64,000 nucleotides of DNA, taken from Mediterraneibacter agrestimuris (GTDB lineage Bacteria; Bacillota; Clostridia; Lachnospirales; Lachnospiraceae). A program made the translations under genes and the position numbers. The notes below the pieces were generated by a model. The model worked only from the letters and a program-made list of their open reading frames with translations, did no database searches and was not told the DNA's origin. This document shows positions 17,024 to 26,262 of the stretch, piece by piece. The stretch lies in NCBI RefSeq assembly GCF_943193195.1, contig NZ_CALPDG010000010.1, positions 33,663 to 97,662 of the forward strand. Direction: 5' to 3'. The first letter of the stretch is position 1. Each line of letters begins with the position of its first letter.

Positions 17024-17321
17024 GGCATTATTGAATGCCGGTTGTTTCTGCCTTACAGAATACTGCATACACTGGGAATAATTGTCTTATTATGATGGAT
17101 AAGAAAGCGGGAAAAGTATGACTGTGGTGTCATGCTTTTTTATTTCTGCGAGCAAATGGGCTGCATTTTTCAGGTCATTGCTGCTTTCCTTTTATGGGGA
17201 TGTTTTGCTTTTTTCATCATCTTAAGATATATACATCTGTGGTTTCAGTCTATGTAATGATAGGCAGAAACCACATTTTTTTATGTTTTTTCATTGAATA
17301 TTTAAACTGGAGGTTTTCAAG
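17024..17321 (+). other. Gene-free stretch with two terminators
   Basis: GTATGAC (17116) pairs with GTCATGC (17129) followed by six T. TGTGGTTTC (17238) pairs perfectly with GAAACCACA (17267) followed by seven T. I see no coding sequence. CTGGAGG at 17309 is the ribosome binding site of the next gene. Confidence 0.7.
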
Positions 17322-18257
17322 ATGAAGATAATTGAGACAGAGAATTTAACGAAAAAGTATAAGCGGTATAAAAAGCAGGAGGGTTTGGCCGGAAGTATTA
17401 AGGGCCTGTTTCACAGGAAATATGAAGAAAAAATTGCGGTAGATGATTTTGATATTCATGTAAATGAGGGTGAGTTTGTAGGCCTGATCGGGCCGAACGG
17501 AGCGGGTAAAACGACCCTGGTGAAGATGTTGACCGGGATTATTGCGCCGACAAGCGGCAGGATACAGGTGATGGGATTTTATCCGAATAAATTGGAAAAA
17601 GCATTTAAGCAGCAGTATGCGGTGGTTATGGGGCAAAAGAGCCAGCTGTTTTTTGAACTGACAACGGAGGACACGTTGCGGCTGTTTAAAGAAATATACG
17701 GTATCCCGGAAGACGAGTATAAAAGAAACAAGGATTTTTTTGTGGATCTGTTTCAGGTGCAGGAACTGATGAATGTACAGGTAAGAACGCTATCGTTGGG
17801 AGAAAGGATGAAGATGGAACTGATCGTTGCATTGCTTCATAATCCGAAAATATTGTTTCTGGATGAACCGACCATTGGACTGGATGCTGTGGCAGGTAAG
17901 CAGATCCGGACTTTCTTAAAAGATGTGAATGAGTCAAGAGGAACTACCATTTTGCTTACCTCGCATTATATGGAGGATATTAAGGTATTGTGTAAACGCT
18001 CCATAGTCGTGAATCACGGCAGAAAAATATATGACGGCGGTACGGAACTGTTATTTGAGAATTATCAAAAGAGTAAGAGACTGACGATATACTTTGAACA
18101 CAGCATAGAGCCTGATGTGCCGGAATATTGCAGGGTATTGGAAAAAAAGGATGACAAGCTGGTGCTTGAAATACCAAAACAAAATGCGGAAAAGGTTCTG
18201 GAATCTTTTATCGGCATTATCCGATCCGGGATATTGGAATTGAGGAAGAAGAAATAG
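17322..18257 (+). CDS. ABC-2 exporter ATPase
   Basis: A 311-residue ATPase with Walker A GPNGAGKTT, the signature LSLGERMKMEL and Walker B ILFLDEPTIGLD. The C-terminal 60 residues form the extra domain seen in drug and polysaccharide ABC-2 exporters. Two membrane genes follow directly. This three-gene layout (one ATPase, two unequal permeases of the ABC2_membrane_6 type) is a known export system of unknown substrate in Firmicutes. No own promoter is visible downstream of the terminator at 17238-17282, apart from the AT-rich gap before the gene. Confidence 0.9.
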   Translation: MKIIETENLTKKYKRYKKQEGLAGSIKGLFHRKYEEKIAVDDFDIHVNEGEFVGLIGPNGAGKTTLVKMLTGIIAPTSGRIQVMGFYPNKLEKAFKQQYAVVMGQKSQLFFELTTEDTLRLFKEIYGIPEDEYKRNKDFFVDLFQVQELMNVQVRTLSLGERMKMELIVALLHNPKILFLDEPTIGLDAVAGKQIRTFLKDVNESRGTTILLTSHYMEDIKVLCKRSIVVNHGRKIYDGGTELLFENYQKSKRLTIYFEHSIEPDVPEYCRVLEKKDDKLVLEIPKQNAEKVLESFIGIIRSGILELRKKK

Positions 18258-18295
18258 GCTCTGTCGTGGAGCGTATTTATCAGGGGGTGTAGGAC

Positions 18296-19090
18296 GTGAA
18301 GAAATATTTAGAAATTGCCAAGGCATACATGAAAGCACAGTTGATCTGGAGATCGGATACCTTTGTTGACGTGATTCTGTCGGTGGCGAAGATATTATTT
18401 GCATGGATCTTATGGAGTATTCTGTTTGAGGGAAAAGAGCAGATAGCGGGATTGGGCTTTCCGGCGATGATTTCTTACTATATCATAAGCTCCTATTTAT
18501 TCCAGTTGGAAAAATCTGCTGAGATCAGCCGGCAGATGACCGGTATGCTGAGAAATGGTACCTTTTCAAAATATATGGTGATACCGGTACAGACACAGGG
18601 GTATTTTGTGGCGATGGAAGCAGGGAAGATTGCGTTTTCTGCGGGCATTGGTTTTTTAGCAACGTTTCTGTGGTTTTATTTGTTCCGGATTCCATTTGTG
18701 CATACAGCCAATAGAAAGCTCCTGTTATGCGGAAGTATCATGGTTGTTTTAGGACTGTTGTTTATGGCGCTGCTCAATTACTTTCTTGGGATTTTGACCG
18801 TGAAATTTGAGGAGATCAGCATCTTTCTCATGATAAAAGATAACCTTTCCGCATTTGTGACCGGGGCGGTAATTCCCCTTGCGCTTTTACCGGAATGGAT
18901 GACAGCAGGCATGAGATTTCTGCCTTTCTATTATGTCACATATCTTCCCAGTATGCTGTTTATAGGGAAATGTGAGGAGGAGGCAGTCACAGGCTTAATC
19001 GTCTTAGGTGTGTGGTGCATGGTCTTTCTTGTTTTAAATCAGGTAACTTATGAACATGATCGAATCAAATATGATGGAGCAGGAATATGA
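18296..19090 (+). CDS. ABC-2 permease subunit 1
   Basis: A 264-residue membrane protein with about six helices, first pair at about 28-46 and 58-75. It starts with GTG at 18296, preceded by CAGGGGGTG. It resembles the ABC2_membrane_6 (DUF990) family and overlaps the next gene by ATGA. It should form a heterodimeric channel with the protein at 19087, powered by the ATPase at 17322. Export of a drug or lipid is plausible; there is no direct evidence for the substrate. Confidence 0.85.
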   Translation: MKKYLEIAKAYMKAQLIWRSDTFVDVILSVAKILFAWILWSILFEGKEQIAGLGFPAMISYYIISSYLFQLEKSAEISRQMTGMLRNGTFSKYMVIPVQTQGYFVAMEAGKIAFSAGIGFLATFLWFYLFRIPFVHTANRKLLLCGSIMVVLGLLFMALLNYFLGILTVKFEEISIFLMIKDNLSAFVTGAVIPLALLPEWMTAGMRFLPFYYVTYLPSMLFIGKCEEEAVTGLIVLGVWCMVFLVLNQVTYEHDRIKYDGAGI

Positions 19091-19878
19091 AACATAATTT
19101 AAAATTTATATCAGAACTGATCGAATTCAGATTATCCCAAATCATGACCTTCCGGTTGGGATTCTTTGCACCGTTTTTCACTAATACCAGTTATTTTCTG
19201 GTTCAGCTTTTCGCTTTCGAGGCAATTTACGGGCATGTGGACAGTATCCGTGGATGGGGGCATGGGGAAATCCTTATTTTTATTGGAACATTCTCCCTGA
19301 TTGATGCCCTGAACATGACCATTTGCTTTTTTGGGGTGATTTCCATACCGGAGAAAATACAGACAGGAGAACTGGATTTATATCTGACCAAACCAGTGAA
19401 TCCACTATTACGGATCACCTTTGAAAAAGTAGATCCGGGCGCCATACCGCTTCTGATCTTCAGCGCCTGTATCGCCTTATATGGGGTGAGAGAAAGCGGC
19501 GCGAATCTTTCGTATGCGAATATCATTGGATATTTGTTTCTGGTTTTGCTAATGACCATACTGTACTACGATATGGAGCTTCTGGTACGGTGCTTTGCCT
19601 TTTTTGTGTTCTATGTAGATAACCTGATGAAAATAGAGAATACGGCTGTGGATTTGTGTCTGAAAATACCGGGGATTGCTTTTTATGGAATCTATAAGTT
19701 TATTTTTTACTGTGTATTGCCGTACGGAATCATTGCGACGCTGCCAACGCAGGCAGTAACAGGGGCATTGTCGGCAAAAGGATTCCTTTTCGGGGTGGCG
19801 ATCGTGTGCATTTTTACGTTTTTTGCCTTGTCTTTTTGGACATATGGCGTACACAGATATGAAAGCGCAAGCAGCTGA
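19087..19878 (+). CDS. ABC-2 permease subunit 2
   Basis: A 263-residue protein with about six membrane helices. It contains PEKIQTGELDLYLTKPVNPL, the conserved loop of ABC2_membrane_6 permeases, between helices 2 and 3. ATGA overlap with the previous gene indicates translational coupling. It completes the three-gene exporter. Confidence 0.87.
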   Translation: MKHNLKFISELIEFRLSQIMTFRLGFFAPFFTNTSYFLVQLFAFEAIYGHVDSIRGWGHGEILIFIGTFSLIDALNMTICFFGVISIPEKIQTGELDLYLTKPVNPLLRITFEKVDPGAIPLLIFSACIALYGVRESGANLSYANIIGYLFLVLLMTILYYDMELLVRCFAFFVFYVDNLMKIENTAVDLCLKIPGIAFYGIYKFIFYCVLPYGIIATLPTQAVTGALSAKGFLFGVAIVCIFTFFALSFWTYGVHRYESASS

Positions 19879-19948
19879 TCGTTTTTTGAAAGATATGTGA
19901 GATAAATTTAGGATTCACATCTGAGAGATACGAAAGGATGACAGAGAG

Positions 19949-20871
19949 ATGGTGAAAATAGACCGTTTATTAGAAATTATTATATATCTGCTGAATCATG
20001 ATCATGTTCCTGCAAGCTATCTGGCGGAGCGTTTTCATGTATCAGTCAGAACCATTCAGAGAGATATGATCAGCATATCTTCTATTGGAATACCTGTATA
20101 TGCCGATGCGGGGAAAAATGGCGGATATTCGATATTGCCAAATTATAAAATAAAGAATACAGATATTCGTGATGATGAACAGCAGCTTGTGGTAAAGGCA
20201 CTAAAGAGTCTTGCAACCTCCTATACAAGTGATACCTTAAATTCATTGATTGAAAAATATAATGCCATTATTGAAAAGGAAGGCGGTCAGAAAGTATTTT
20301 GGGATTTTAGTGTGACAAAGGAGAATCAGCAGGTTCAGGACATGAACGCAATGCTGGAACAGGCGATTGCTCGGAAGAACTATATTTCTTTTGATTACCG
20401 CAATGCGAATGGAGACTATTTTCATCCAACGGTACAGCCTTTGGCGATTCATTATAAATGGTATGCATGGTATTTATTTACATATGAGGAAACCAGGCAG
20501 GATTACCGGACATTTAAGGTCGCAAGAATGAATCATCTTATTATAGAAGAGAATCACTATGAGCAGGAACATGGGAATATTGAAGAAAGAATGAAAGAAT
20601 CAGAACAGGCGTATTATAAGACCTGTATCCATATAGAGGTACAGTTTGATAAGGATGAATCCGGACTGATAAAAGAATATTTTCCGGATTGCCCCATAGA
20701 GAAAATTGATGACAGGGTACGCAGAATTTTCATGATGTTCCGGCAAAAGAAAGATTGTGGAAAGCACTGTTGCTGAGTTTTGGCAGCAGGGTGAAAGTGA
20801 TAGGGCCGGATGATTACAAGGAGGAGCTGATAGCAACAGCTCAAAATTTTTTATCTAATTACGACATATAG
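19949..20871 (+). pseudogene. WYL-domain regulator with a frameshift near its end
   Basis: The first 260 residues match the intact regulator at 9323 (HTH with VSVRTIQRDMISI; WYL part VQPLAIHYKWYAWYLF). At 20727-20731 a run of four T appears to be one base short. As written, the product ends at 20776 with a foreign tail. Restoring one T gives PAKERLWKALLLSFG and the conserved ending FLSNYDI to TAG at 20869. DNA binding might survive; the C-terminal WCX part is lost. A sequencing error is an alternative. Confidence 0.8.
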
Positions 20872-20894
20872 CTGTCGTCAATGTGTTGTATAAT
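20862..20894 (+). promoter_or_regulatory. WYL operator and promoter, copy 2
   Basis: CGACATATAGCTGTCG at 20862-20877, identical to 10234-10249, followed 11 bp later by TATAAT (20889). It should control the alkyladenine glycosylase and MFS genes. The conserved spacing argues for a real operator. Confidence 0.65.
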
Positions 20895-20920
20895 GATGGA
20901 AAACATTTGAGGAGGTTTTT

Positions 20921-21511
20921 ATGGAGCGATGCAGTTGGTGCCTTGACGGTGGTATTGTACAAAAATATCATGACGAAGAGTGGGGGATTCCTCTTCACGA
21001 TGATAAAAAGCATTTTGAATATATTTCCATGGAAGTTATGCAGTGTGGATTAAACTGGACAATGATGTTAAAAAAGTGTGACATTTTTCGGAAATGCTTT
21101 GATGATTTTGACTTTCATCAGATTGCAAAGTATTCAGAACAGGATATTATCAGGATTATGAACGAAGAGGGTATGATAAGATCCAGAAGAAAGATAGAGG
21201 CTATTATAGGAAACGCAAAGGCGTTTCTCAAGATTATAGAAGAATATGGAAGCTTTGATGATTATATATGGTCCTATTCCAATTATGAAAGCCTGATTTA
21301 TGTTAAACATCACAATGGCCAGGGAGAAGCAAGTAATGTGTTGTCAGATCAGATCAGCAAAGATTTGAAAAAAAGAGGGTTTAAATATTTGGGTTCTATC
21401 ACAGTGTTTTCTCATTTACAGGCCTGTGGAATTATAAATGACCATTCGCCACAGTGCTATATGTATAAGAAATTGATACATATGGGAAATGTGAGGTATA
21501 TCAATGACTAA
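20921..21511 (+). CDS. tag: DNA-3-methyladenine glycosylase I
   Basis: A 196-residue enzyme that removes 3-methyladenine from DNA. It starts MERCSWCLDGGIVQKYHDEEWG, the diagnostic C-x-W and Y-H-D-E-E-W-G of the Tag family. It has GLNWTMMLKKCDIFRKCF around the base pocket, and near the C-terminus HLQACGIINDHSPQC with the zinc ligands H and C. TGAGGAGG precedes the ATG. It lies behind the WYL operator and overlaps the efflux gene by eight bases. Confidence 0.9.
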   Translation: MERCSWCLDGGIVQKYHDEEWGIPLHDDKKHFEYISMEVMQCGLNWTMMLKKCDIFRKCFDDFDFHQIAKYSEQDIIRIMNEEGMIRSRRKIEAIIGNAKAFLKIIEEYGSFDDYIWSYSNYESLIYVKHHNGQGEASNVLSDQISKDLKKRGFKYLGSITVFSHLQACGIINDHSPQCYMYKKLIHMGNVRYIND

Positions 21512-22811
21512 AAGAAGAGAATCCCATATCAGAGATTTCGCACTACTGTTTACAGGTCAAACGGTTTCACAGCTTGGAACAAACATGACCAGTTTTGCAT
21601 TGATTATCTGGGTATATACAAAGAACGGTCAGGTTATGGCCTCCTCTTTGCTTGCCATTTGCAGCGCAATACCATATTTGATTGTGAGCTTGTTTGGCGG
21701 TGCTATTGTGGACAATGCAAATAAGAAAAAAATCATGCTGATCTGTGATTCGATTGCCGCTATATGTTCATTTGTCATTTTAAGTTGTTTTATGAGCGGT
21801 ATTTTGGAACTTTGGATACTCTGTGTGGTAAATATAATCAGCGGTTTTATGAATGCTTTTCAAAACCCGGCATCGCAGGTAGCAGTATCTTTACTGGTTA
21901 GTCAAAAAGACTATGCAAGAGTTGGCGGCTTGCAGTCTGTAGCTGGTTCTGTCATTGGAATACTGACACCGGTTCTGGCAGCAGGGGTTCTGAGCAGCGG
22001 AGGCTTAGGGTTAATCATTGTTATAGATTTGGGGACATTTTTATTTGCATTTATAACATTGCTGCTGTTTGTCAGAATACCAGATATTGTAAAGGAAGAT
22101 CAGAATGCAGCTTTCAATGAAATTGCCGGAAGTATCAAGGAGGCAGCTTCATATTTGAAAACAAATCAGGGAATTTTGGTACTTCTATCGATGTATAGTG
22201 TACTGGAATTCATGGGGGCTATTTCCTTTGACAGTATGTATTCTCCATTGATTCTTGCCCGAACAGGTAATGATGAAATGGCAGTTGGAACAATAGCTGC
22301 GTTTATGGCTGCAGGGTGCCTGGCTGCAAGTATTATGCTGACGGTAATGAAACAGCCCCAAAGAAAATTATCAATGATGTATGTGGGAAGTTTTATGTGT
22401 CTTGTAGGAATCACTCTATTTGGTATGGGGAGAAATATAGAGCAGTGGTGTGTGGTCGTATTCTTTGGATGCTTTGGAGCACCAATTTATTCTACCTATC
22501 AAACAGTCATATTACGGGAAAAGGTACCCACTTCTATGCAAGGAAGGATGTTTTCTCTGCAGGGAATGATTACAGGAATGCTTGCGCCTGTTGGATATTT
22601 GTCAGGTGCATTATTGGCAGATTATATTTGTGAACCATTTATGCAAAAAAATGGTAAGGTGCAGCAGCTTTTATCTGTGTTTGTTGGTCAGGGAAAGGGT
22701 TCTGGCATTGGATTAATATTTGTTGCGGCGGGGCTCACTGGTATTCTCTTTCTTGTAGTTTTAAGTCAAAATAGAAAAATAAAGGAATTGGATGAGGTTG
22801 AAATTTTGTAG
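21504..22811 (+). CDS. MFS transporter, drug-efflux type
   Basis: A 435-residue protein with 12 predicted helices. It begins LLFTGQTVSQLGTNMTSFALIIWVY, characteristic of the Mef-like group of MFS pumps, and carries DNANKKKIMLICD as the cytoplasmic loop between helices 2 and 3. It shares a transcript with the glycosylase. A macrolide-type or other drug substrate is possible but unproven. Confidence 0.85.
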   Translation: MTKRRESHIRDFALLFTGQTVSQLGTNMTSFALIIWVYTKNGQVMASSLLAICSAIPYLIVSLFGGAIVDNANKKKIMLICDSIAAICSFVILSCFMSGILELWILCVVNIISGFMNAFQNPASQVAVSLLVSQKDYARVGGLQSVAGSVIGILTPVLAAGVLSSGGLGLIIVIDLGTFLFAFITLLLFVRIPDIVKEDQNAAFNEIAGSIKEAASYLKTNQGILVLLSMYSVLEFMGAISFDSMYSPLILARTGNDEMAVGTIAAFMAAGCLAASIMLTVMKQPQRKLSMMYVGSFMCLVGITLFGMGRNIEQWCVVVFFGCFGAPIYSTYQTVILREKVPTSMQGRMFSLQGMITGMLAPVGYLSGALLADYICEPFMQKNGKVQQLLSVFVGQGKGSGIGLIFVAAGLTGILFLVVLSQNRKIKELDEVEIL

Positions 22812-23140
22812 ATGGAATTGTTAATAGGGGAATGGACAGGTTTGTGGCAAATGGACCACACATAATTTTGGATACAACAGATTTTACTCAGATTGATCAA
22901 GAATTGTTATCGTTACAACGGCTTATCATGTGTTCAGAGCATTAATTCCGGCAAAACAGCAAGGATTAAAGTGTGTTGGAAAAGAGGCAGAGACAGTTGC
23001 TCCATACTGGAGTGATTGTCTCTGTCTTTATGTTTAAGAGAAATATAACTTGGATGGACCTTCTATTAGAACTAATATAGAAAAAATCAAGCAGCAGCCA
23101 ACTGTATTTATTTTTAAAGTGACGAATCTCTTACGAAAAT
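22812..23140 (+). other. Decayed intergenic stretch with hairpin and repeat
   Basis: Short open segments (DRFVANGPHIILDTTDF from about 22839) suggest degraded coding sequence of unknown origin. GCAGAGACA (22987) pairs with TGTCTCTGT (23017), enclosing a second stem CTCCA/TGGAG; it is terminator-like but lacks a full T run. 23039-23092 is the second copy of the repeat at 1391-1440. Confidence 0.5.
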
Positions 23141-23185
23141 AGCACCACATTCACCCTGGATTTTTCTATTCCTACAAAATTGTAG
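23141..23185 (+). pseudogene. Sensor kinase 3' end, remnant
   Basis: STTFTLDFSIPTKL then TAG, matching the last residues of the kinase ending at 29485. It directly abuts the operator-promoter below, just as in the intact module. Confidence 0.72.
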
Positions 23186-23187
23186 CC

Positions 23188-23224
23188 TTACAGTAATATT
23201 ACAGTAAGGTATGGATGGTATACT
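23188..23224 (+). promoter_or_regulatory. Bce-type operator-promoter, copy B
   Basis: TTACAGTAA at 23188 and again at 23199 (11 bp spacing), TATACT at 23219. It is nearly identical to the transporter promoter at 29488-29524. No good -35 box is present, which fits an activated promoter. It drives the polyprenyl synthase operon. Confidence 0.7.
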
Positions 23225-23292
23225 TTCATAAAATGTAAAGTACAAGAAAAGATGGTTGTTCTATGGAGCATTGCCAGACGAGGAGTAATTTT

Positions 23293-24318
23293 ATGATAAA
23301 TATTGAGGATGTGCCAGGACTTGAAACTGAACTGCAGATGGTAAATACGCATATAGAACGTTTATGCCGGTCAAACAATAAGTCAATGCAGAAAATGCTG
23401 GATTGGGTGCTGAACGCAAGGGGAAAGCAGATACGGCCGATTTTGACACTTTTATGTGCGAGGCTCAAAGGGAAAGCTGTTGATGCGACAGAGGTCGCGG
23501 CGGTGATTGAAATATGCCATACCGCTTCACTGATCCATGATGACATTATAGATGAAGCGGATACCCGCAGGGGACAATTATCCGTGCAGAAAAAATTCGG
23601 AAAGGAGATGGCAGTCTATGCTGGCGATTTTATGATTTTTTCTACAATTAGACGGACTGGTCTGAAGAACAAGCCCTGGTATGGTTTGATGTTTGACAAA
23701 TTGGAAACCATGTGTGATGGGGAGGTCAGCCAATTTGATAATCGTTATAATACGGAAATTACAGAGGAGAAGTATATTGAGAATATCCTGGGAAAGACAT
23801 CGGCAATGTTTAGTATAGCTTGTGGATCGGGTGCTTACGAAGGTAAGTGTAAGGACAGTGAAGTATTGGCAGCAGAACGGTTTGCAGAAAAATTTGGTCT
23901 GCTGTTTCAACTGAGAGATGATCTGTTGGATTTTGTGTCCACAGATGACTTAGCAAAGAAGACCATACATAATGATTTTTGGTGCGGATATTATACACTC
24001 CCGGCTATTTACTCATTTTCTGATTGCAGGAATGGTGCCAAACTGAAACAAATTGCAATGGATATCAAAAATGGTCTGTATAGTGAATTGACAGACAAGC
24101 GAATAGCGGAATTAATCCGTGTTTCCGATGGCTTCGGATATACTTTGGGGATGATAGATCAATATGCCGAAGAAGCGAAGCAGAGTCTGAATGTGTTTAA
24201 AGATTCTATTGCCAGAAAAAAGCTGCAGGAATTAGTTGATACGGTTCAGCTAAGTGCCCATAGGATCGTGTCAGATCATTTGTCTGATATTCCGTTTGAA
24301 AAGTTTGCTTCTATTTAA
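23293..24318 (+). CDS. Polyprenyl diphosphate synthase
   Basis: A 341-residue trans-isoprenyl diphosphate synthase, which condenses isopentenyl units into a longer allylic diphosphate. The first aspartate-rich motif is DDIIDEADTRRG (D83, D84, D87); the second is LRDDLLDF (D209, D210, D213). GKQIRP near residue 48 binds diphosphate. The start at 23293 follows CGAGGAG; an ATG at 23263 has a poor site. Being under the envelope-stress operator, it may supply lipid carrier or a quinone tail during antibiotic attack. Product chain length cannot be read from sequence. Confidence 0.88.
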   Translation: MINIEDVPGLETELQMVNTHIERLCRSNNKSMQKMLDWVLNARGKQIRPILTLLCARLKGKAVDATEVAAVIEICHTASLIHDDIIDEADTRRGQLSVQKKFGKEMAVYAGDFMIFSTIRRTGLKNKPWYGLMFDKLETMCDGEVSQFDNRYNTEITEEKYIENILGKTSAMFSIACGSGAYEGKCKDSEVLAAERFAEKFGLLFQLRDDLLDFVSTDDLAKKTIHNDFWCGYYTLPAIYSFSDCRNGAKLKQIAMDIKNGLYSELTDKRIAELIRVSDGFGYTLGMIDQYAEEAKQSLNVFKDSIARKKLQELVDTVQLSAHRIVSDHLSDIPFEKFASI

Positions 24319-24360
24319 GAGGTCGGTTTAAAAACCAGGAAAATACTTCAGGGGAATATT

Positions 24361-24957
24361 ATGACAGAAAGAAACAAGTGGAAATCAATGATAGAAAAAA
24401 TAGGACATATCTGTGAAGGCAAATATGATTCGTTTTGGCCTATGGTTATGATATTTTTCACCATGAGCCTGACAGGATGGTTATGGGAGGTCTGCCTTCA
24501 TTTGATTTCGGATGGGAGTTTTGTGAACCGCGGATTCCTTCATGGACCGTGGCTGCCTATTTATGGTTCCGGGAGTATACTGATCCTGACACTACTTCAT
24601 AGGCTGCGCAAAAAGCCGCTGCTGGAATTTCTGGCTATCATTCTCCTATGTGGCTGTATTGAGTATTACATATCATGGTTTCTGGAGCAGATGTATGATG
24701 GAATGAGATGGTGGGATTACAGCGATTATTTTCTGAATCTTAATGGAAGAATTTGTGTAGAAGGGTTGCTGGCCTTTGGCTTTGGCGGGATGGTGATCGT
24801 ATACTTTTATGCACCGCTTCTTGATCATCTATTCAGGCGCATACCGAAAAAAATACTTGCGCCAGCATGCCTGGTACTAATCTTAATATTTTGTGCGGAT
24901 CTGATATATTCAGGCAAAAATCCGAATCTCGGTATTGGAATTGCCAGATGCCGTTAA
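24361..24957 (+). CDS. CmpB-like membrane protein (PF06541 type)
   Basis: A 198-residue protein with about five membrane helices, including FFTMSLTGWLWEVCLHLISDGSFVNRG, the conserved start of the ABC_trans_CmpB family, followed by GFLHGPWLPIYGSG. Despite the family name, transport has not been shown to my knowledge. It lies 42 bases after the polyprenyl synthase and before a membrane metallophosphoesterase. A role in handling isoprenoid lipids in the membrane is inferred only from this setting. Confidence 0.8.
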   Translation: MTERNKWKSMIEKIGHICEGKYDSFWPMVMIFFTMSLTGWLWEVCLHLISDGSFVNRGFLHGPWLPIYGSGSILILTLLHRLRKKPLLEFLAIILLCGCIEYYISWFLEQMYDGMRWWDYSDYFLNLNGRICVEGLLAFGFGGMVIVYFYAPLLDHLFRRIPKKILAPACLVLILIFCADLIYSGKNPNLGIGIARCR

Positions 24958-25009
24958 TGATACATATATCCTAAAAGTTTAAGTGTTGTGAAAAAAGTAT
25001 GGAGAGATT

Positions 25010-26200
25010 ATGCTTGCTGTTTATTTGTCACCAATTTATATTATCGCAAACAGCTATCTGCTGATTCGGCTTCACAGATGGCTGGGTACATGCAATCCAT
25101 TGTTCAGAAAAACAGGGATATGTGTTGCAATCAGCTTGGCCTATGTTTTTCTGGTAGCGTCATTATTGATTGCGTTTTTTCTGCCGATAGGGCCGGCTAG
25201 GAGGATTATGAAATTGATCAGTAATTATTGGCTCGGTATACTGCTGTATCTGATTTTGGCTGTTCTAATGGCAGATGCGATTTGTTTCCTGCTTTTCCTT
25301 ATCACGAAACGGAGGTTAAAATGCCGGACCGCTGCGGCGGGAGGAATCTGTGCAGTGGTTGTTCTTGTGCTTAGTGCATGGGGAGCATACAATGCCCGTA
25401 TCATCCAGGTTACACCATATGAGATTACTGTCAATAAAGACGGCGGAAGATTAGAAAACTTAAATGTGGTATTAGCCGCTGACTTGCATTTGGGTTACAA
25501 CATTGGTACTGCACACATGATGCAGATGGTAGATAAGATCAATGAACAGAATGCAGATCTTGTGGTATTTGCAGGCGATATTTTTGATAATGAATACGAG
25601 GCTCTTGATGATCCGGAAGAACTGATTGCCGTATTGCAAAAAATTCAGTCGAAGCACGGTGTTTATGCCTGTTATGGAAATCATGATGTTGAGGAAAAAA
25701 TACTGGCAGGTTTTACTTTTGGGGGAAACAAAAAGAAAGAGAGCAGTATACAGATGGATGAGTTTTTGGAGAGAGCCGGTATTCATTTGTTACAGGATGA
25801 AGCAGTATTGATTGATGACAGTTTTTATCTGTATGGCAGGCCAGATGCACAGCGGCCCGGACGTGGGATTAATATGAGAAAAACTGCTGCAGAACTGATG
25901 GGGGAACTTGATACGGAAAAGCCGGTTATTGTGATTGACCATGAACCGAAGGAACTCCAGGAATTGGCAGATGCCGGGGTGGACATTGATCTGTGTGGTC
26001 ATACACACGATGGACAGATGTTTCCAGCAAATCTGATTACAGCACTTATGTGGGAGAATTCCTATGGATATCTGAAAAAGGATCATATGCATACGATTGT
26101 GACTTCGGGTGTTGGGCTTTTTGGACCGAATATGCGTGTAGGTACGATTGCGGAAATCTGCCCCATCACAGTACATTTTCAATATAGGAATAACATATAG
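25010..26200 (+). CDS. Membrane-anchored metallophosphoesterase
   Basis: A 396-residue protein with four N-terminal membrane helices (about 3-20, 40-62, 75-98, 112-130) and a calcineurin-like phosphoesterase domain. The domain has all five metal motifs: DLHLG, GDIFDN, GNHDVE, DHEP and CGHTHDGQ. Related YkuE-type enzymes act on phosphate esters or pyrophosphates at the membrane. GGAGAG precedes the ATG. With the polyprenyl synthase two genes upstream, a lipid-diphosphate substrate is an attractive guess. Confidence 0.87.
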   Translation: MLAVYLSPIYIIANSYLLIRLHRWLGTCNPLFRKTGICVAISLAYVFLVASLLIAFFLPIGPARRIMKLISNYWLGILLYLILAVLMADAICFLLFLITKRRLKCRTAAAGGICAVVVLVLSAWGAYNARIIQVTPYEITVNKDGGRLENLNVVLAADLHLGYNIGTAHMMQMVDKINEQNADLVVFAGDIFDNEYEALDDPEELIAVLQKIQSKHGVYACYGNHDVEEKILAGFTFGGNKKKESSIQMDEFLERAGIHLLQDEAVLIDDSFYLYGRPDAQRPGRGINMRKTAAELMGELDTEKPVIVIDHEPKELQELADAGVDIDLCGHTHDGQMFPANLITALMWENSYGYLKKDHMHTIVTSGVGLFGPNMRVGTIAEICPITVHFQYRNNI

Positions 26201-26262
26201 GATGGTGAGTTTACCAGTATTGTGCATGGTTCAATTTATAAAAAAGTATTGGAGGGTAAATT

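Noticed and set aside
22839..22950. A 38-codon frame (DRFVANGPHIILDTTDF...) as a real gene
   Set aside because: No start signal and no recognisable family; listed only as decayed sequence.
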